The notes under the pieces are model-generated. The model saw nothing but the letters and a program-made list of their open reading frames with translations, was not told where the DNA came from and ran no database searches. Of a stretch of 43,307 nt of DNA, positions 8,952-16,574 are shown one piece after another; the first letter of the stretch is position 1; each line of letters opens with the position of its first letter. The position numbers were made by a program, and so were the translations under genes. The stretch is from an uncultured Acidobacteriia bacterium (GTDB lineage: Bacteria > Acidobacteriota > Terriglobia > Bryobacterales > Bryobacteraceae): positions 1 to 43,307 of the forward strand of contig CAIUOG010000011.1 of NCBI GenBank assembly GCA_903900705.1, read 5' to 3'.

Positions 8952-9732
8952 ACCCATGGCCAGCTGGCGAACCGCTCTGGTAACTTCAGACGAGACTTCA
9001 ATTCGCATTCGGGGCTATGACATCACGGAATTGATGGAACGGGCCACGTTTGCCGATACCGTCTTTCTGCTGCACCAGGGACGGCTTCCCAACAGGCACG
9101 AGCGCCGCCTTCTGAACGCGATTCTCGTGTCGGTGGCGGACCATGGTTCGGGTGCGCCATCCTGCGCCACCGCAAGACTGGCGGCCTCCGGCAACAGGCA
9201 GTCGCTTTCGGCTGCCGTCGCCGCCGGCCTGCTGGCCATTGGCGATGAACACGGTGGCGCAGGCTCGCTGTGCATGGAGATGATCGGGGAAGGTCTGGCG
9301 ACCGCTTCACAGCGGGGGCTCTCCATACCGGAGGCCGCCGCTCTGATGCTCGATGAAGCGCGGGCGAACGGCAGAAGGCTGCCGGGGCTCGGACACCGGG
9401 TCCACTCCACCGATCCCCGTGTTGCGGTCTTGTTTCGAATGGCCGCTGAAACCGGCATGAAGTGCGACGGAATCGAGTTCATCAGGGCTCTCGAAGCCGC
9501 CGCTGCCGCGAAGATCAAGCCGCTTCCGATTAACGTCGATGGCGCTCTTGCGGCCGTGCTTTTTGACTTGGGCTTTCCGCCCGCGGCCGGCAAACTGATC
9601 TTCATCGTCGGCCGCGTGGCTGGTCTGACTGCGGAAGTGGCCGAAGAGTATGAGCGCGAAAAGCCGATGCGGATCCGCATTCCCGTGGAATACGACGGCG
9701 AACCGGCGCGGCCTTTTGTAGCGCAGGATTAA
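8941..9732 (+). CDS. Citryl-CoA-lyase-like protein (short citrate synthase family)
   Basis: 263 residues, about the length of stand-alone citryl-CoA lyases and far shorter than citrate synthase (about 430). It keeps the family's active-site blocks: GDEHGGAG (His104), PGLGHRVHSTDPR (His142, His145), VLFDLGFPP (Asp199) and IFIVGRVAG (Arg215). Citrate-synthase-fold enzymes make or cleave C-C bonds between an acyl-CoA and a 2-oxoacid. The short forms are annotated as lyases that split citryl-CoA or similar thioesters. The start ATG lies inside the end of the receptor gene; ATG 8956 is an alternative, and neither has a strong ribosome site, which fits translational coupling. The neighbouring acylating dehydrogenase could supply or consume its CoA ester. 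The real substrate is unknown. Confidence 0.75.
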   Translation: MPSKPMASWRTALVTSDETSIRIRGYDITELMERATFADTVFLLHQGRLPNRHERRLLNAILVSVADHGSGAPSCATARLAASGNRQSLSAAVAAGLLAIGDEHGGAGSLCMEMIGEGLATASQRGLSIPEAAALMLDEARANGRRLPGLGHRVHSTDPRVAVLFRMAAETGMKCDGIEFIRALEAAAAAKIKPLPINVDGALAAVLFDLGFPPAAGKLIFIVGRVAGLTAEVAEEYEREKPMRIRIPVEYDGEPARPFVAQD

Positions 9733-9737
9733 GGACT

Positions 9738-11141
9738 ATGGCGAGAGAAATTACACCGGAAGAGAAACAGACCGCGGGCGACATGCTGGCGAGGGCGCGC
9801 GCCGCGATGGATACGGTTGCCGACTATGATCAGGATCAGGTCGACCGGCTTTGCCGGGCCGTCGCCTGGGCTGCCGGAAATGAAACCGCCGCTATCCGTC
9901 TCGCCAATATGAGTGTGGACGAGAGCGGCATGGGAAGCCGCGAACCGACCCGAAGGGCGAAGATTCTGGGGATCCTGCGGGACGCGCTTCGCCAGAAGAG
10001 CATGGGCGTCATTGAAGAACTGCCGGAGAAGGGCATCGTAAAGTACGGCAAGCCCGCGGGCGTAATAGCCTCCCTGATTCCTGTAACAAGCGCCTACGTC
10101 ACGCCGGCCAGTGTGGCCATCTACGCGGTGAAGTGCAAGGACGCAGTGATCTTTTCTCCCCACCCGGCGAGCAAACGCACCACGGGCGAAGTGGTGCGCA
10201 TGATGCGCGCCGCACTGAAGAAGGCGGGCGCGCCGGAGGACTTGCTTCAGTGCGTTGCGAAGCCCAGCATTCCCATGGCTCAGGAGGTGATGGCCATCTG
10301 TGATCTGACCAATGCGACCGGCGGCCAGGCCATGGTCCGCGCCGCCTACTCATCGGGCAAGCCCGCATACGGCGTTGGCGCCGGTAACGCGACCATGGTG
10401 ATTGATGAGACGGCTGACATCGAAGAAGCCGCCCGCAATACCCGCATCAGCAAGACCAACGATTACGGCTCCGGTTGTTCGGCGGATGGCAACCTTGTTG
10501 TGCAGTCGACTGTCTACGATGCCATCCTCGCGCAATTACAAAAGGAAGGCGGCTACCTGGTCAGCGAGACCGAGAAATCGCTGCTGGAAAAAGCCTATTG
10601 GGATAGTGAGGGCCACCGCACCGCCGATACTATCGCGCGGCCCGCGAGTGTGGTGGCTGCGAAGGCAGGGTTCGACCTGCCCGAGGGCAAGACGTTTCTG
10701 ATTGTTCCCGAAGACAAGATTGGCAAAGAGCATCTCTTCTCCACGGAAAAGCTCGGTATCGTTCTGGCCATCTTCAAATACAGCGGCGGTTTTGACAACG
10801 CTCTGGACATGGTTCGCCGCATCTTCAACACAGGGGGCAAGGGCCACTCGTGTGGTATCTACTCCTTCGATGACGACCACATACACCGGTTGGCGATGGT
10901 CGCGCCAGTGAGCCGGATTATGGTTCGCCAGCCGCAGTCCCGGGCAAACGCCGGGCACTTCACAAACGGGATGCCAATGACATCGAGCATGGGCTGTGGC
11001 ATCTGGGGTGGCAACATCACCAATGAGAATATTCATTTGAAGCACTACATGAATGTGACGTGGGTGAGCAAACCTCTTCCGGAAGACCGCCCCGGTGACG
11101 AAGAGCTGTTCGGCGAGTTCTACAACTCCGAGATCTTTTAA
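9738..11141 (+). CDS. CoA-acylating aldehyde dehydrogenase (acetaldehyde/sulfoacetaldehyde dehydrogenase-like)
   Basis: 467 residues of the aldehyde dehydrogenase superfamily, of the group that turns an aldehyde plus CoA and NAD(P)+ into an acyl-CoA. Seen in sequence: PVTSAYVTPASVAIYAVKCKDAVIFSPHP in the cofactor-binding half, ATGGQAMVRAAYSSGKPAYGVGAGN, and the catalytic cysteine in NDYGSGCSADGN. The layout matches the AdhE N-domain, EutE and SauS group and lacks the Glu-general-base context of hydrolytic ALDHs. SauS (sulfoacetaldehyde, acylating) is a plausible relative, but residues around the cysteine differ, so the substrate should not be fixed. Its ribosome site (TAAGGA) overlaps the stop of the lyase gene 5 nt upstream. 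The ThDP enzyme encoded next could make its aldehyde. Confidence 0.8.
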   Translation: MAREITPEEKQTAGDMLARARAAMDTVADYDQDQVDRLCRAVAWAAGNETAAIRLANMSVDESGMGSREPTRRAKILGILRDALRQKSMGVIEELPEKGIVKYGKPAGVIASLIPVTSAYVTPASVAIYAVKCKDAVIFSPHPASKRTTGEVVRMMRAALKKAGAPEDLLQCVAKPSIPMAQEVMAICDLTNATGGQAMVRAAYSSGKPAYGVGAGNATMVIDETADIEEAARNTRISKTNDYGSGCSADGNLVVQSTVYDAILAQLQKEGGYLVSETEKSLLEKAYWDSEGHRTADTIARPASVVAAKAGFDLPEGKTFLIVPEDKIGKEHLFSTEKLGIVLAIFKYSGGFDNALDMVRRIFNTGGKGHSCGIYSFDDDHIHRLAMVAPVSRIMVRQPQSRANAGHFTNGMPMTSSMGCGIWGGNITNENIHLKHYMNVTWVSKPLPEDRPGDEELFGEFYNSEIF

Positions 11142-11161
11142 GAAAGGCGCATTCACTGATC

Positions 11162-12946
11162 ATGGCAACACAATTACAGACCGACACGCAGAAGAAAGCG
11201 CCCGCTGAAGGCACGCGCATCGCGGCCTACCTGCTGACCGAATATCTGGAAAGCCTCGGCGTCGAGGTAATCTTCGGCCTTTGCGGACACACCAATATTG
11301 CCTTCCTGGATGCGCTGGGCAAAAGCAATATCCGTTTCATTTCCACCCGTCACGAGCAGGTTGCCGCCCATGCGACAGACGGCTATGCGCGCGCCTCCGG
11401 TAAGACGGGAGTGCTGCTGACGCATCTTGGTCCCGGCCTCACGAACGCGGCAACCGGTGTTGCCAACGCCGCTCTCGATTCCATCCCGATGGTGGTGATT
11501 TCAGGGGACATTCCCTCTCATTTCTATGGTCGCCACCCGCACCAGGAGATGAATCTGCACCAGGATGCCGACCAGTACCAGGTCTACCGGCCATTCTGTA
11601 AACGTGTTTACCGGGTAGACCGCGTGGCGGATTTGCCGCGCATCATGGAGCGTGCGTTCCACCTTGCCCGCGCCGGAAGACCAGGCCCCGTGCTGGTGGA
11701 TGTGCCCATGGATATCTTCTCGGCGGATCTTCCGGTCGATGCCTTTCGGCAGGTTCCGGCTGAGCTGACCCGCCCGTCGCTGGATGAAGCAACCGCCGCC
11801 CGCATTGTGAGTGAACTGGCGGACGCGAAGCGTCCTGTTCTTTATGCAGGTGGCGGCGTCTTGTCCGCCGCCGCCACCGCCGAGTTGGCTGAGTTGGCCG
11901 AGCTTCTGGAAACCCCCGTTGCCCACTCCCTGATGGGTAAGGGCACGATGCATGAGGCACATCCCCTTCTGCTTGGCATGACCGGTTTCTGGGGAACCCC
12001 GATTGCAAATGAGAAGTGCAGGACGGCTGACCTGATCCTGGCAATCGGGACACGTTTGGCTGAGGCCAGTTCGAGCTCCTGGGACCCGCGCTTCACCTTC
12101 TCGGTGCCGCCCACACGGCTCTTCCATATCGACGCTGACAACGCCGAAATCGGTCGCAACCTGCCCACGGAACTCGGTGTGGTCGCAGACGCAAAGCTGG
12201 CCCTGCAAGCCCTGGTGGCAGCAGCCAAAAAACGTTTGCGGCGCGGCCCGGCTGAATCGCGCGGCTCTTTGCGCGAAGAGATCGCAACTTCACGGAAGGC
12301 CTTCGCCGCAAACTGGCTGGAGCAATGGAACTCCGATCAGTACCCGCTCCGTCCCGAGCGCATCCTGAGTGAGGTACGCAAGGCAGTTCCTGAAGACGGC
12401 TTCATTGTCACGGATGTGGGCTGGAATAAGAACGGCGTGGGGCAGCAGTTTGCCATTACCGTGCCAGGTACCTTCATTACGCCCAGCGGGCTTTGCACGA
12501 TGGGCTTCGGGCCTTCGGCTGCGCTCGGCGTCAAGGTCGCTCAACCCAAACGCGCTTCTGTTGCCCTCATCGGCGACGGCGGTTTTGGCAGTAATCCGGC
12601 CGTCCTGGCAACAGCAGTCGAGGCGGGGCTGAATGTCGTCTTCGTCGTGATGGACAACGCTGCGTTTGGCACCATCGCAGGGCTCGAAGCCATGCACTAT
12701 GCGGGTTCCAGCTTCGGCTGCATCTTCGAAGCCAACGGCGTACCCTATCGCGTCGATTACGCTGCTGTGGCGCGCGGCTATGGCGTGCGCGGAGTCATGA
12801 TCGAATCGGCGGATCAGCTTGGTCCGGCCTTGCGGGAGGCGCTGGCCGCTGACGGTCCAACCGTGATCCAGGTGCCAATGGAAAACGCCCCGACACCTAC
12901 CCCCGGGCACTGGAATATCAACGACATCTACCGCAATGGCGAGTAA
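11162..12946 (+). CDS. Thiamine-diphosphate-dependent enzyme, acetolactate-synthase-like (2-oxoacid decarboxylase/carboligase)
   Basis: 594 residues with the three-domain plan of the pyruvate-oxidase/acetolactate-synthase group. The N-terminal PYR domain has the activating glutamate in STRHEQVAAHATDGYARASG and then LTHLGPGLTNAATGVANA. A central domain follows (about 200-340). The C-terminal PP domain has the ThDP/Mg motif, GDGG at about residue 473 through MDN about 26 residues later. Such enzymes decarboxylate 2-oxoacids or join or split 2-hydroxy-ketones, giving aldehydes or acyloins. No regulatory subunit gene is adjacent, so biosynthetic acetolactate synthase is unlikely. Comparison with remembered sulfoacetaldehyde acetyltransferase motifs gives no match. 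It is 20 nt after the dehydrogenase gene, and its last 11 nt overlap the MFS gene. Likely role: producing the aldehyde used by the upstream dehydrogenase. Confidence 0.8.
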   Translation: MATQLQTDTQKKAPAEGTRIAAYLLTEYLESLGVEVIFGLCGHTNIAFLDALGKSNIRFISTRHEQVAAHATDGYARASGKTGVLLTHLGPGLTNAATGVANAALDSIPMVVISGDIPSHFYGRHPHQEMNLHQDADQYQVYRPFCKRVYRVDRVADLPRIMERAFHLARAGRPGPVLVDVPMDIFSADLPVDAFRQVPAELTRPSLDEATAARIVSELADAKRPVLYAGGGVLSAAATAELAELAELLETPVAHSLMGKGTMHEAHPLLLGMTGFWGTPIANEKCRTADLILAIGTRLAEASSSSWDPRFTFSVPPTRLFHIDADNAEIGRNLPTELGVVADAKLALQALVAAAKKRLRRGPAESRGSLREEIATSRKAFAANWLEQWNSDQYPLRPERILSEVRKAVPEDGFIVTDVGWNKNGVGQQFAITVPGTFITPSGLCTMGFGPSAALGVKVAQPKRASVALIGDGGFGSNPAVLATAVEAGLNVVFVVMDNAAFGTIAGLEAMHYAGSSFGCIFEANGVPYRVDYAAVARGYGVRGVMIESADQLGPALREALAADGPTVIQVPMENAPTPTPGHWNINDIYRNGE

Positions 12947-14237
12947 TACCGCGGCGCCACCTGTCTGGCGGTCCTGGGTGATCTGGGGAATCGCGGCGTC
13001 TTTCTATCTCGCCGCCTTTTATATTCGGGTCTCCCCTGCCGTAATGACCCAGGAGTTGATGCGCGACTTCCGGATCTCCGGACGGGAACTCGGCAATCTC
13101 TCCGCTTTCTACTTCTATGCCTACGTGCTGATGCAGGTCCCTACCGGGGTTCTGGTCGATTCGTGGGGCGCCCGGCGATTGCTCATCGGCGGCGCGCTAG
13201 GTGCGGCGGCAGGAACCTTTCTATTCGCCTCAGGTGACAGCTTTGTCCTCGCTTGTTTGGGGCGTGCCCTGGTTGGCGCCTCAACCGCCGTTGGCTGGGT
13301 GGTCACTCTCAAGCTGGCAACCCACTGGTTTCCGGCACGCCGCTTCGCCACGCTTACTGGGCTGGGCTTGCTGGTGGGGAACATTGGGGCTCTGTTCGCT
13401 CAGGTTCCGCTCCGTCTTCTGGTGGAGTCATTCGGCTGGAGGGCCGTAGCCTTTGCATCGTCGGGATTCATGCTCCTGACCGGCTTTCTGGCAATGCTTC
13501 TGGTTCGGAACGACCCGGCCGAAATCGGATGCGAAACCTACGCGCCAGAGGTGTTGCGCAACCGCGAGCCGGAGAGCCTCCTGCATCTGCTGAAAGGCTT
13601 TCGCAGAATTTTTGGTTATCGGAACACCTGGCTGATCTTCTGCGCCCAGGGCGGCTTTGTGGGTGCGATGCTCTCGTTCACTGGACTTTGGGGCTCGCCC
13701 TTTCTGAAAGCAAAGTACGGAGTGACGTCGGCTACCGCTGCCGGCGTCTGTTCCGTGATGATTATCTGCTGGGCCTGCGCCAGCCCCGTTTGCGGGTTTC
13801 TCTCAGACCGGGTGGGACGACGTAAGACGATCTATGTGGGTGGGGCGATGACAGCCGCTGCCGGTTGGGCCGTTCTCTTCTACGCTCCCGGGCTTCCGCT
13901 GTGGGCCTTTATCGCATTCGCGGCGGTAACGAGCCTCGCGGCGGGAGCTGTGATTCTCGGCTTCGCCTACGCGAAGGAATCGGTGCCCGTGCAGTTTCTG
14001 GGCACCACTTCGGGCGCGATCAATGCGGGCAACATGATCGGCCCCATGCTGTTGCAACCTGCGATTGGCTGGGCGCTCGACCGGCAGTGGACAGGGCAGT
14101 CCGCAGGCGGAACAAGGGCGTACGGCGTACATGAGTTTCAGATGGCATTTGCGCTCGTGCTGGGCTGGGCGCTGCTGACTGTCGTGCTGACCAGTCTGAC
14201 GACGGAGACCCGCTGTCGCCAGATGGGCGCTTCTTAG
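12936..14237 (+). CDS. MFS transporter (organic acid/anion type)
   Basis: 433 residues with about 12 membrane segments. The MFS signature between helices 2 and 3 is present (GVLVDSWGARRLLIGG), with its degenerate repeat in the second half (GFLSDRVGRRKTIYVGG). The long central loop between helices 6 and 7 (about residues 195-230) is normal for the family. Overall it resembles the anion:cation-symporter and sulfoacetate/hexuronate-type MFS proteins that bring organic acids through the inner membrane. The start ATG overlaps the end of the ThDP gene by 11 nt, and it is the last gene of the operon. It probably carries the compound delivered by the TonB receptor into the cytosol. It converges on the TPR regulator gene with a 10-nt gap. 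Confidence 0.85.
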   Translation: MASNTAAPPVWRSWVIWGIAASFYLAAFYIRVSPAVMTQELMRDFRISGRELGNLSAFYFYAYVLMQVPTGVLVDSWGARRLLIGGALGAAAGTFLFASGDSFVLACLGRALVGASTAVGWVVTLKLATHWFPARRFATLTGLGLLVGNIGALFAQVPLRLLVESFGWRAVAFASSGFMLLTGFLAMLLVRNDPAEIGCETYAPEVLRNREPESLLHLLKGFRRIFGYRNTWLIFCAQGGFVGAMLSFTGLWGSPFLKAKYGVTSATAAGVCSVMIICWACASPVCGFLSDRVGRRKTIYVGGAMTAAAGWAVLFYAPGLPLWAFIAFAAVTSLAAGAVILGFAYAKESVPVQFLGTTSGAINAGNMIGPMLLQPAIGWALDRQWTGQSAGGTRAYGVHEFQMAFALVLGWALLTVVLTSLTTETRCRQMGAS

Positions 14238-14247
14238 ACGGCCTCCG

Positions 14248-16008
14248 TCAGGATGGCGGAATCGCCAGTTTCGCCGACAGGCTCACAAATTCCGGGTCGC
14301 TCCGAATGGAATCGAACCTGGGATCCACCAGGATCGACAACGATTCGAAACACCGGTCCTGGAATGCCCGGCCCAGCCACTTGAAGCCCGTTTCTCTGTT
14401 ACCCAGTGCGAAATTCACTGAAGCCAGTTCGAACGGCGAGACATAGCGCCTCTCCGCGAGTTCCGTGAGTTCCGCCAGAATCCGCAGCGACTCTTCCCGC
14501 TTCCCCGCAAGCGCCAGTGTTCTGGCGAGTGCACTGTGCATGCGGGGGCTCTCCGGAGATAACTGAATCGCGCGCTGGCAGGCAGCGATGGATTCGTCGA
14601 ATTCGCGCCGCTGTTCCTGAATCAGTCCGAGAGTCCAGTAGGCGGGGGAGAAGTGTGGATTCAACTCCACCGTGTGGTCGATCTGCTCGAGCGCCATCTC
14701 GAAGTCCCGCCTGTACAGGTGGATCAGCGCAAGATCACGGGCAATGATGGAAGAAACGGGATCCAGCGACTGTGCAGTGAGAAGTTCTTCGAGAGCTTCA
14801 TCGAGCCGGCCCGTAGGCGCCAGGCACGAAATGCCGTACCAGTGGTGGGCCGTAGAGTGCCGGGGGTCGAGGCGGATGGCGCGAAGAAACTCGCTTTCCG
14901 CGCCGGCCCAGTCCCAGTCCTGTGTTGATTTGACGTGGGCCAGAGAGGCGTGGGTCTCGGCCGAATGAGGGTTCGCGAGGACCGCCGAGGCTGCGCAGGC
15001 CGCAGCCTTCGTCCAGACCTCGGCTGGCGCAAGAACGCCGTAATGTCCCAGAAGCCCGTAGGTGTCGGCCAGCCCTGAAAACGCCTGCGCGTACTGTCCG
15101 TCTTCCACCAGCGCTCTCTCAAACAGGTCGATGGCCTTGCGCAGACCCTCCTCCGTGCGCTGGTTCATATGAAACCGCCCCTGGAGGTAGAGGTTTCGAG
15201 CGGCCAGGTTCTCAACAGGCCGGGTGAAGTCTCTGCCTGTTCCAGGATGCGCGGGGTCCTGCAGGCTCCTCAGAATCGCCTGAGCCACTCTCTCCTGCAG
15301 AGACAGATCTTCTTCTGAGTGTCCGTCAATGGATTCCGACCACGCATACGAGCCGCTGGGTCCGTCGATGATTTGGGCGGAGATCCGGATGAGCGTTCCC
15401 TGCTTTCTCACGTTTCCCGTGACGAGCATGGCGACATCGAGCCTGCTGGCCGCCTCGCGAAGATCTGTCGTCACCTCGGTATCAGCACTGAAAGAACTGA
15501 TTGCCGCGACCCTCATGTTGCCACTGGTTATGAGCGCATGCACGATCTCCTGGCATAAGCCCCGGCAGAAATAGCCCATGTCTGCCGTCTGGCTCTGATC
15601 GGAGAATGGCAACACTGCGATGGTGTTGCGACTTGCGAGTGTGCGCGTCAGGGAGCGCTTGGGCGCGGGTGTCTCCAGACGCCGGCATACGGGTGCGTAT
15701 CCCCCCTTTGGCAATTCGATCAGGACGGTATCCTGCTGGCCTTCATCCTGGTAGTATTTCGTGATGCGGGCACGCAGCCGCCTGGCCTGAACCCGCACGA
15801 TGGGGTCTGTCCGCGGGTCAAACGAAACGTCCTTGTCGAAGACCTGGACGCCCAGCACGTACTCCTTGAGCTGGTTGGCCCGGCCTGCCACGGTTTCGTG
15901 AACGACGAAGCTGAGGAAGCGCTTCAGCCGGTCGACCTGCTGAAAAGTGGCGCTGGACGCGATCCGGTCCAACTGGCGGAGTATCTCTTCACTGTCCGGG
16001 GCAAGCAT
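14248..16008 (-). CDS. TolB-like/TPR protein with N-terminal regulatory domain (putative transcriptional regulator)
   Basis: 586 residues. The first ~110 residues (FQQVDRLKRFLSFVVHETV, FDPRTDPIVRVQARRLRARI, IELPKGGYAPVC) form a conserved N-terminal domain common in Acidobacteriota, probably DNA-binding. Next is a TolB/adenylate-cyclase-associated-like domain (about 130-250; NTIAVLPFSDQS, LDVAMLVTGNVRKQGTLIRISAQIID without a predicted export signal). The C-terminal half is built of TPR repeats (about 275-560; for example FERALVEDGQYAQAFSGLADTYG and AIRLDPRHSTAHHWYGISCL). This plan resembles CadC-like sensors and TPR regulators that read a ligand or partner. It lies tail to tail with the MFS gene, so control of the catabolic operon is possible but not shown. 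Confidence 0.7.
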   Translation of the reverse strand: MLAPDSEEILRQLDRIASSATFQQVDRLKRFLSFVVHETVAGRANQLKEYVLGVQVFDKDVSFDPRTDPIVRVQARRLRARITKYYQDEGQQDTVLIELPKGGYAPVCRRLETPAPKRSLTRTLASRNTIAVLPFSDQSQTADMGYFCRGLCQEIVHALITSGNMRVAAISSFSADTEVTTDLREAASRLDVAMLVTGNVRKQGTLIRISAQIIDGPSGSYAWSESIDGHSEEDLSLQERVAQAILRSLQDPAHPGTGRDFTRPVENLAARNLYLQGRFHMNQRTEEGLRKAIDLFERALVEDGQYAQAFSGLADTYGLLGHYGVLAPAEVWTKAAACAASAVLANPHSAETHASLAHVKSTQDWDWAGAESEFLRAIRLDPRHSTAHHWYGISCLAPTGRLDEALEELLTAQSLDPVSSIIARDLALIHLYRRDFEMALEQIDHTVELNPHFSPAYWTLGLIQEQRREFDESIAACQRAIQLSPESPRMHSALARTLALAGKREESLRILAELTELAERRYVSPFELASVNFALGNRETGFKWLGRAFQDRCFESLSILVDPRFDSIRSDPEFVSLSAKLAIPPS

Positions 16009-16055
16009 TGACTGACAAGGACATCATGTCACGGGCAGTGCGAAATACCCAGCAC

Positions 16056-16085
16056 AAAGGGGACCGGCAAGAACCGGTCCCCTTT
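16056..16085 (-). terminator. Terminator hairpin downstream of the TonB receptor remnant
   Basis: A 12-bp perfect stem (AAAGGGGACCGG with CCGGTCCCCTTT) encloses a 6-nt CAAGAA loop. It lies about 24 nt beyond the stop of the receptor fragment on the minus strand and just upstream of the TPR regulator gene. The spacing matches the terminator of the PQQ gene. A run of four T follows the stem on the plus strand. Confidence 0.7.
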
Positions 16086-16109
16086 TCATTCGAACTGCTT
16101 CGCCTGGTG

Positions 16110-16301
16110 TCAGAAGCTCAGACGCAGCGACATTTCCATTGCGCGGGGAGGCGTTGTACCACTTTTCGCTCCCCAGTTGGCTGTGTCGCTCACGGTCACG
16201 CCATTCACCACCCTGGTCCCGGTGAGGCTGCCGGCATTCACGCCGGAAATCGAGAGGTGGTTCGCCACGTTAAACATGCCGAACTTGATGTCCCATTTTG
16301 T
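16110..16301 (-). pseudogene. C-terminal remnant of a TonB-dependent receptor
   Basis: Reading the minus strand from 16301 to the TGA at 16110-16112 gives about 63 codons starting TKWDIKFGMFNVANHLS and ending PPRAMEMSLRLSF. This is the usual end of an Oar-like receptor: a barrel strand with FN.AN followed by a final strand ending in aromatic Phe, as in QFSIKYAF of the intact receptor at 5598-8951. Upstream the frame soon meets a stop (TGA at 16328-16326) and no barrel sequence continues, so the rest of the gene is gone. The original terminator hairpin is still in place. The residues differ from the intact receptor, so this is a second, deleted receptor gene. Confidence 0.7.
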
Positions 16302-16534
16302 AATGCACCTTCGTCCAGAAGGACTTCACCAGTAAGCCCTTCCGGTTTGAAGCTCTCGAAACAACTCCGGGAATCAGACACCGGTGAGATGACCTCACCC
16401 CATACAAGGTTTAATTTTGGCCGGTCGGCGCGTACGTCATCCTCGTTCGCGTCCGGCAGCAGTTCATCGAGATCATCGCGGTCACACAGGGTTCACGCGA
16501 CATTCCCGCCTTCCCACAGCGCCGCTTTCGCCAT
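16302..16534 (-). pseudogene. Broken open frame fused to the receptor remnant (unknown)
   Basis: After AGGAGAG, an ATG at 16534 opens a frame (MAKAALWEGGNVA) that stops after 13 codons. The same frame then continues about 85 codons without a stop, beginning TLCDRDDLDELLPDANEDDV and rich in acidic residues. The open stretch after a single in-frame stop suggests a gene inactivated by a nonsense change or small deletion, then joined to the receptor tail. No family recognised; it could also be chance. Confidence 0.3.
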
Positions 16535-16574
16535 TGAGAATTACTCTCCTCGCGCTCGCCTCATAGCGCGACCG

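Noticed and set aside
11162-12946. Sulfoacetaldehyde acetyltransferase (Xsc), giving a taurine or sulfoacetate pathway
   Set aside because: The dehydrogenase and MFS fit a sulfoacetate pathway, but the ThDP enzyme lacks Xsc-like text around both cofactor motifs, and no phosphotransacetylase or sulfoacetate-CoA ligase gene is present.
14237-14249. Tiny hairpin GACGG-CCT-CCGTC between the MFS and TPR genes as a two-way terminator
   Set aside because: Only 5 bp, no T-run on either side, and it overlaps both stop codons.
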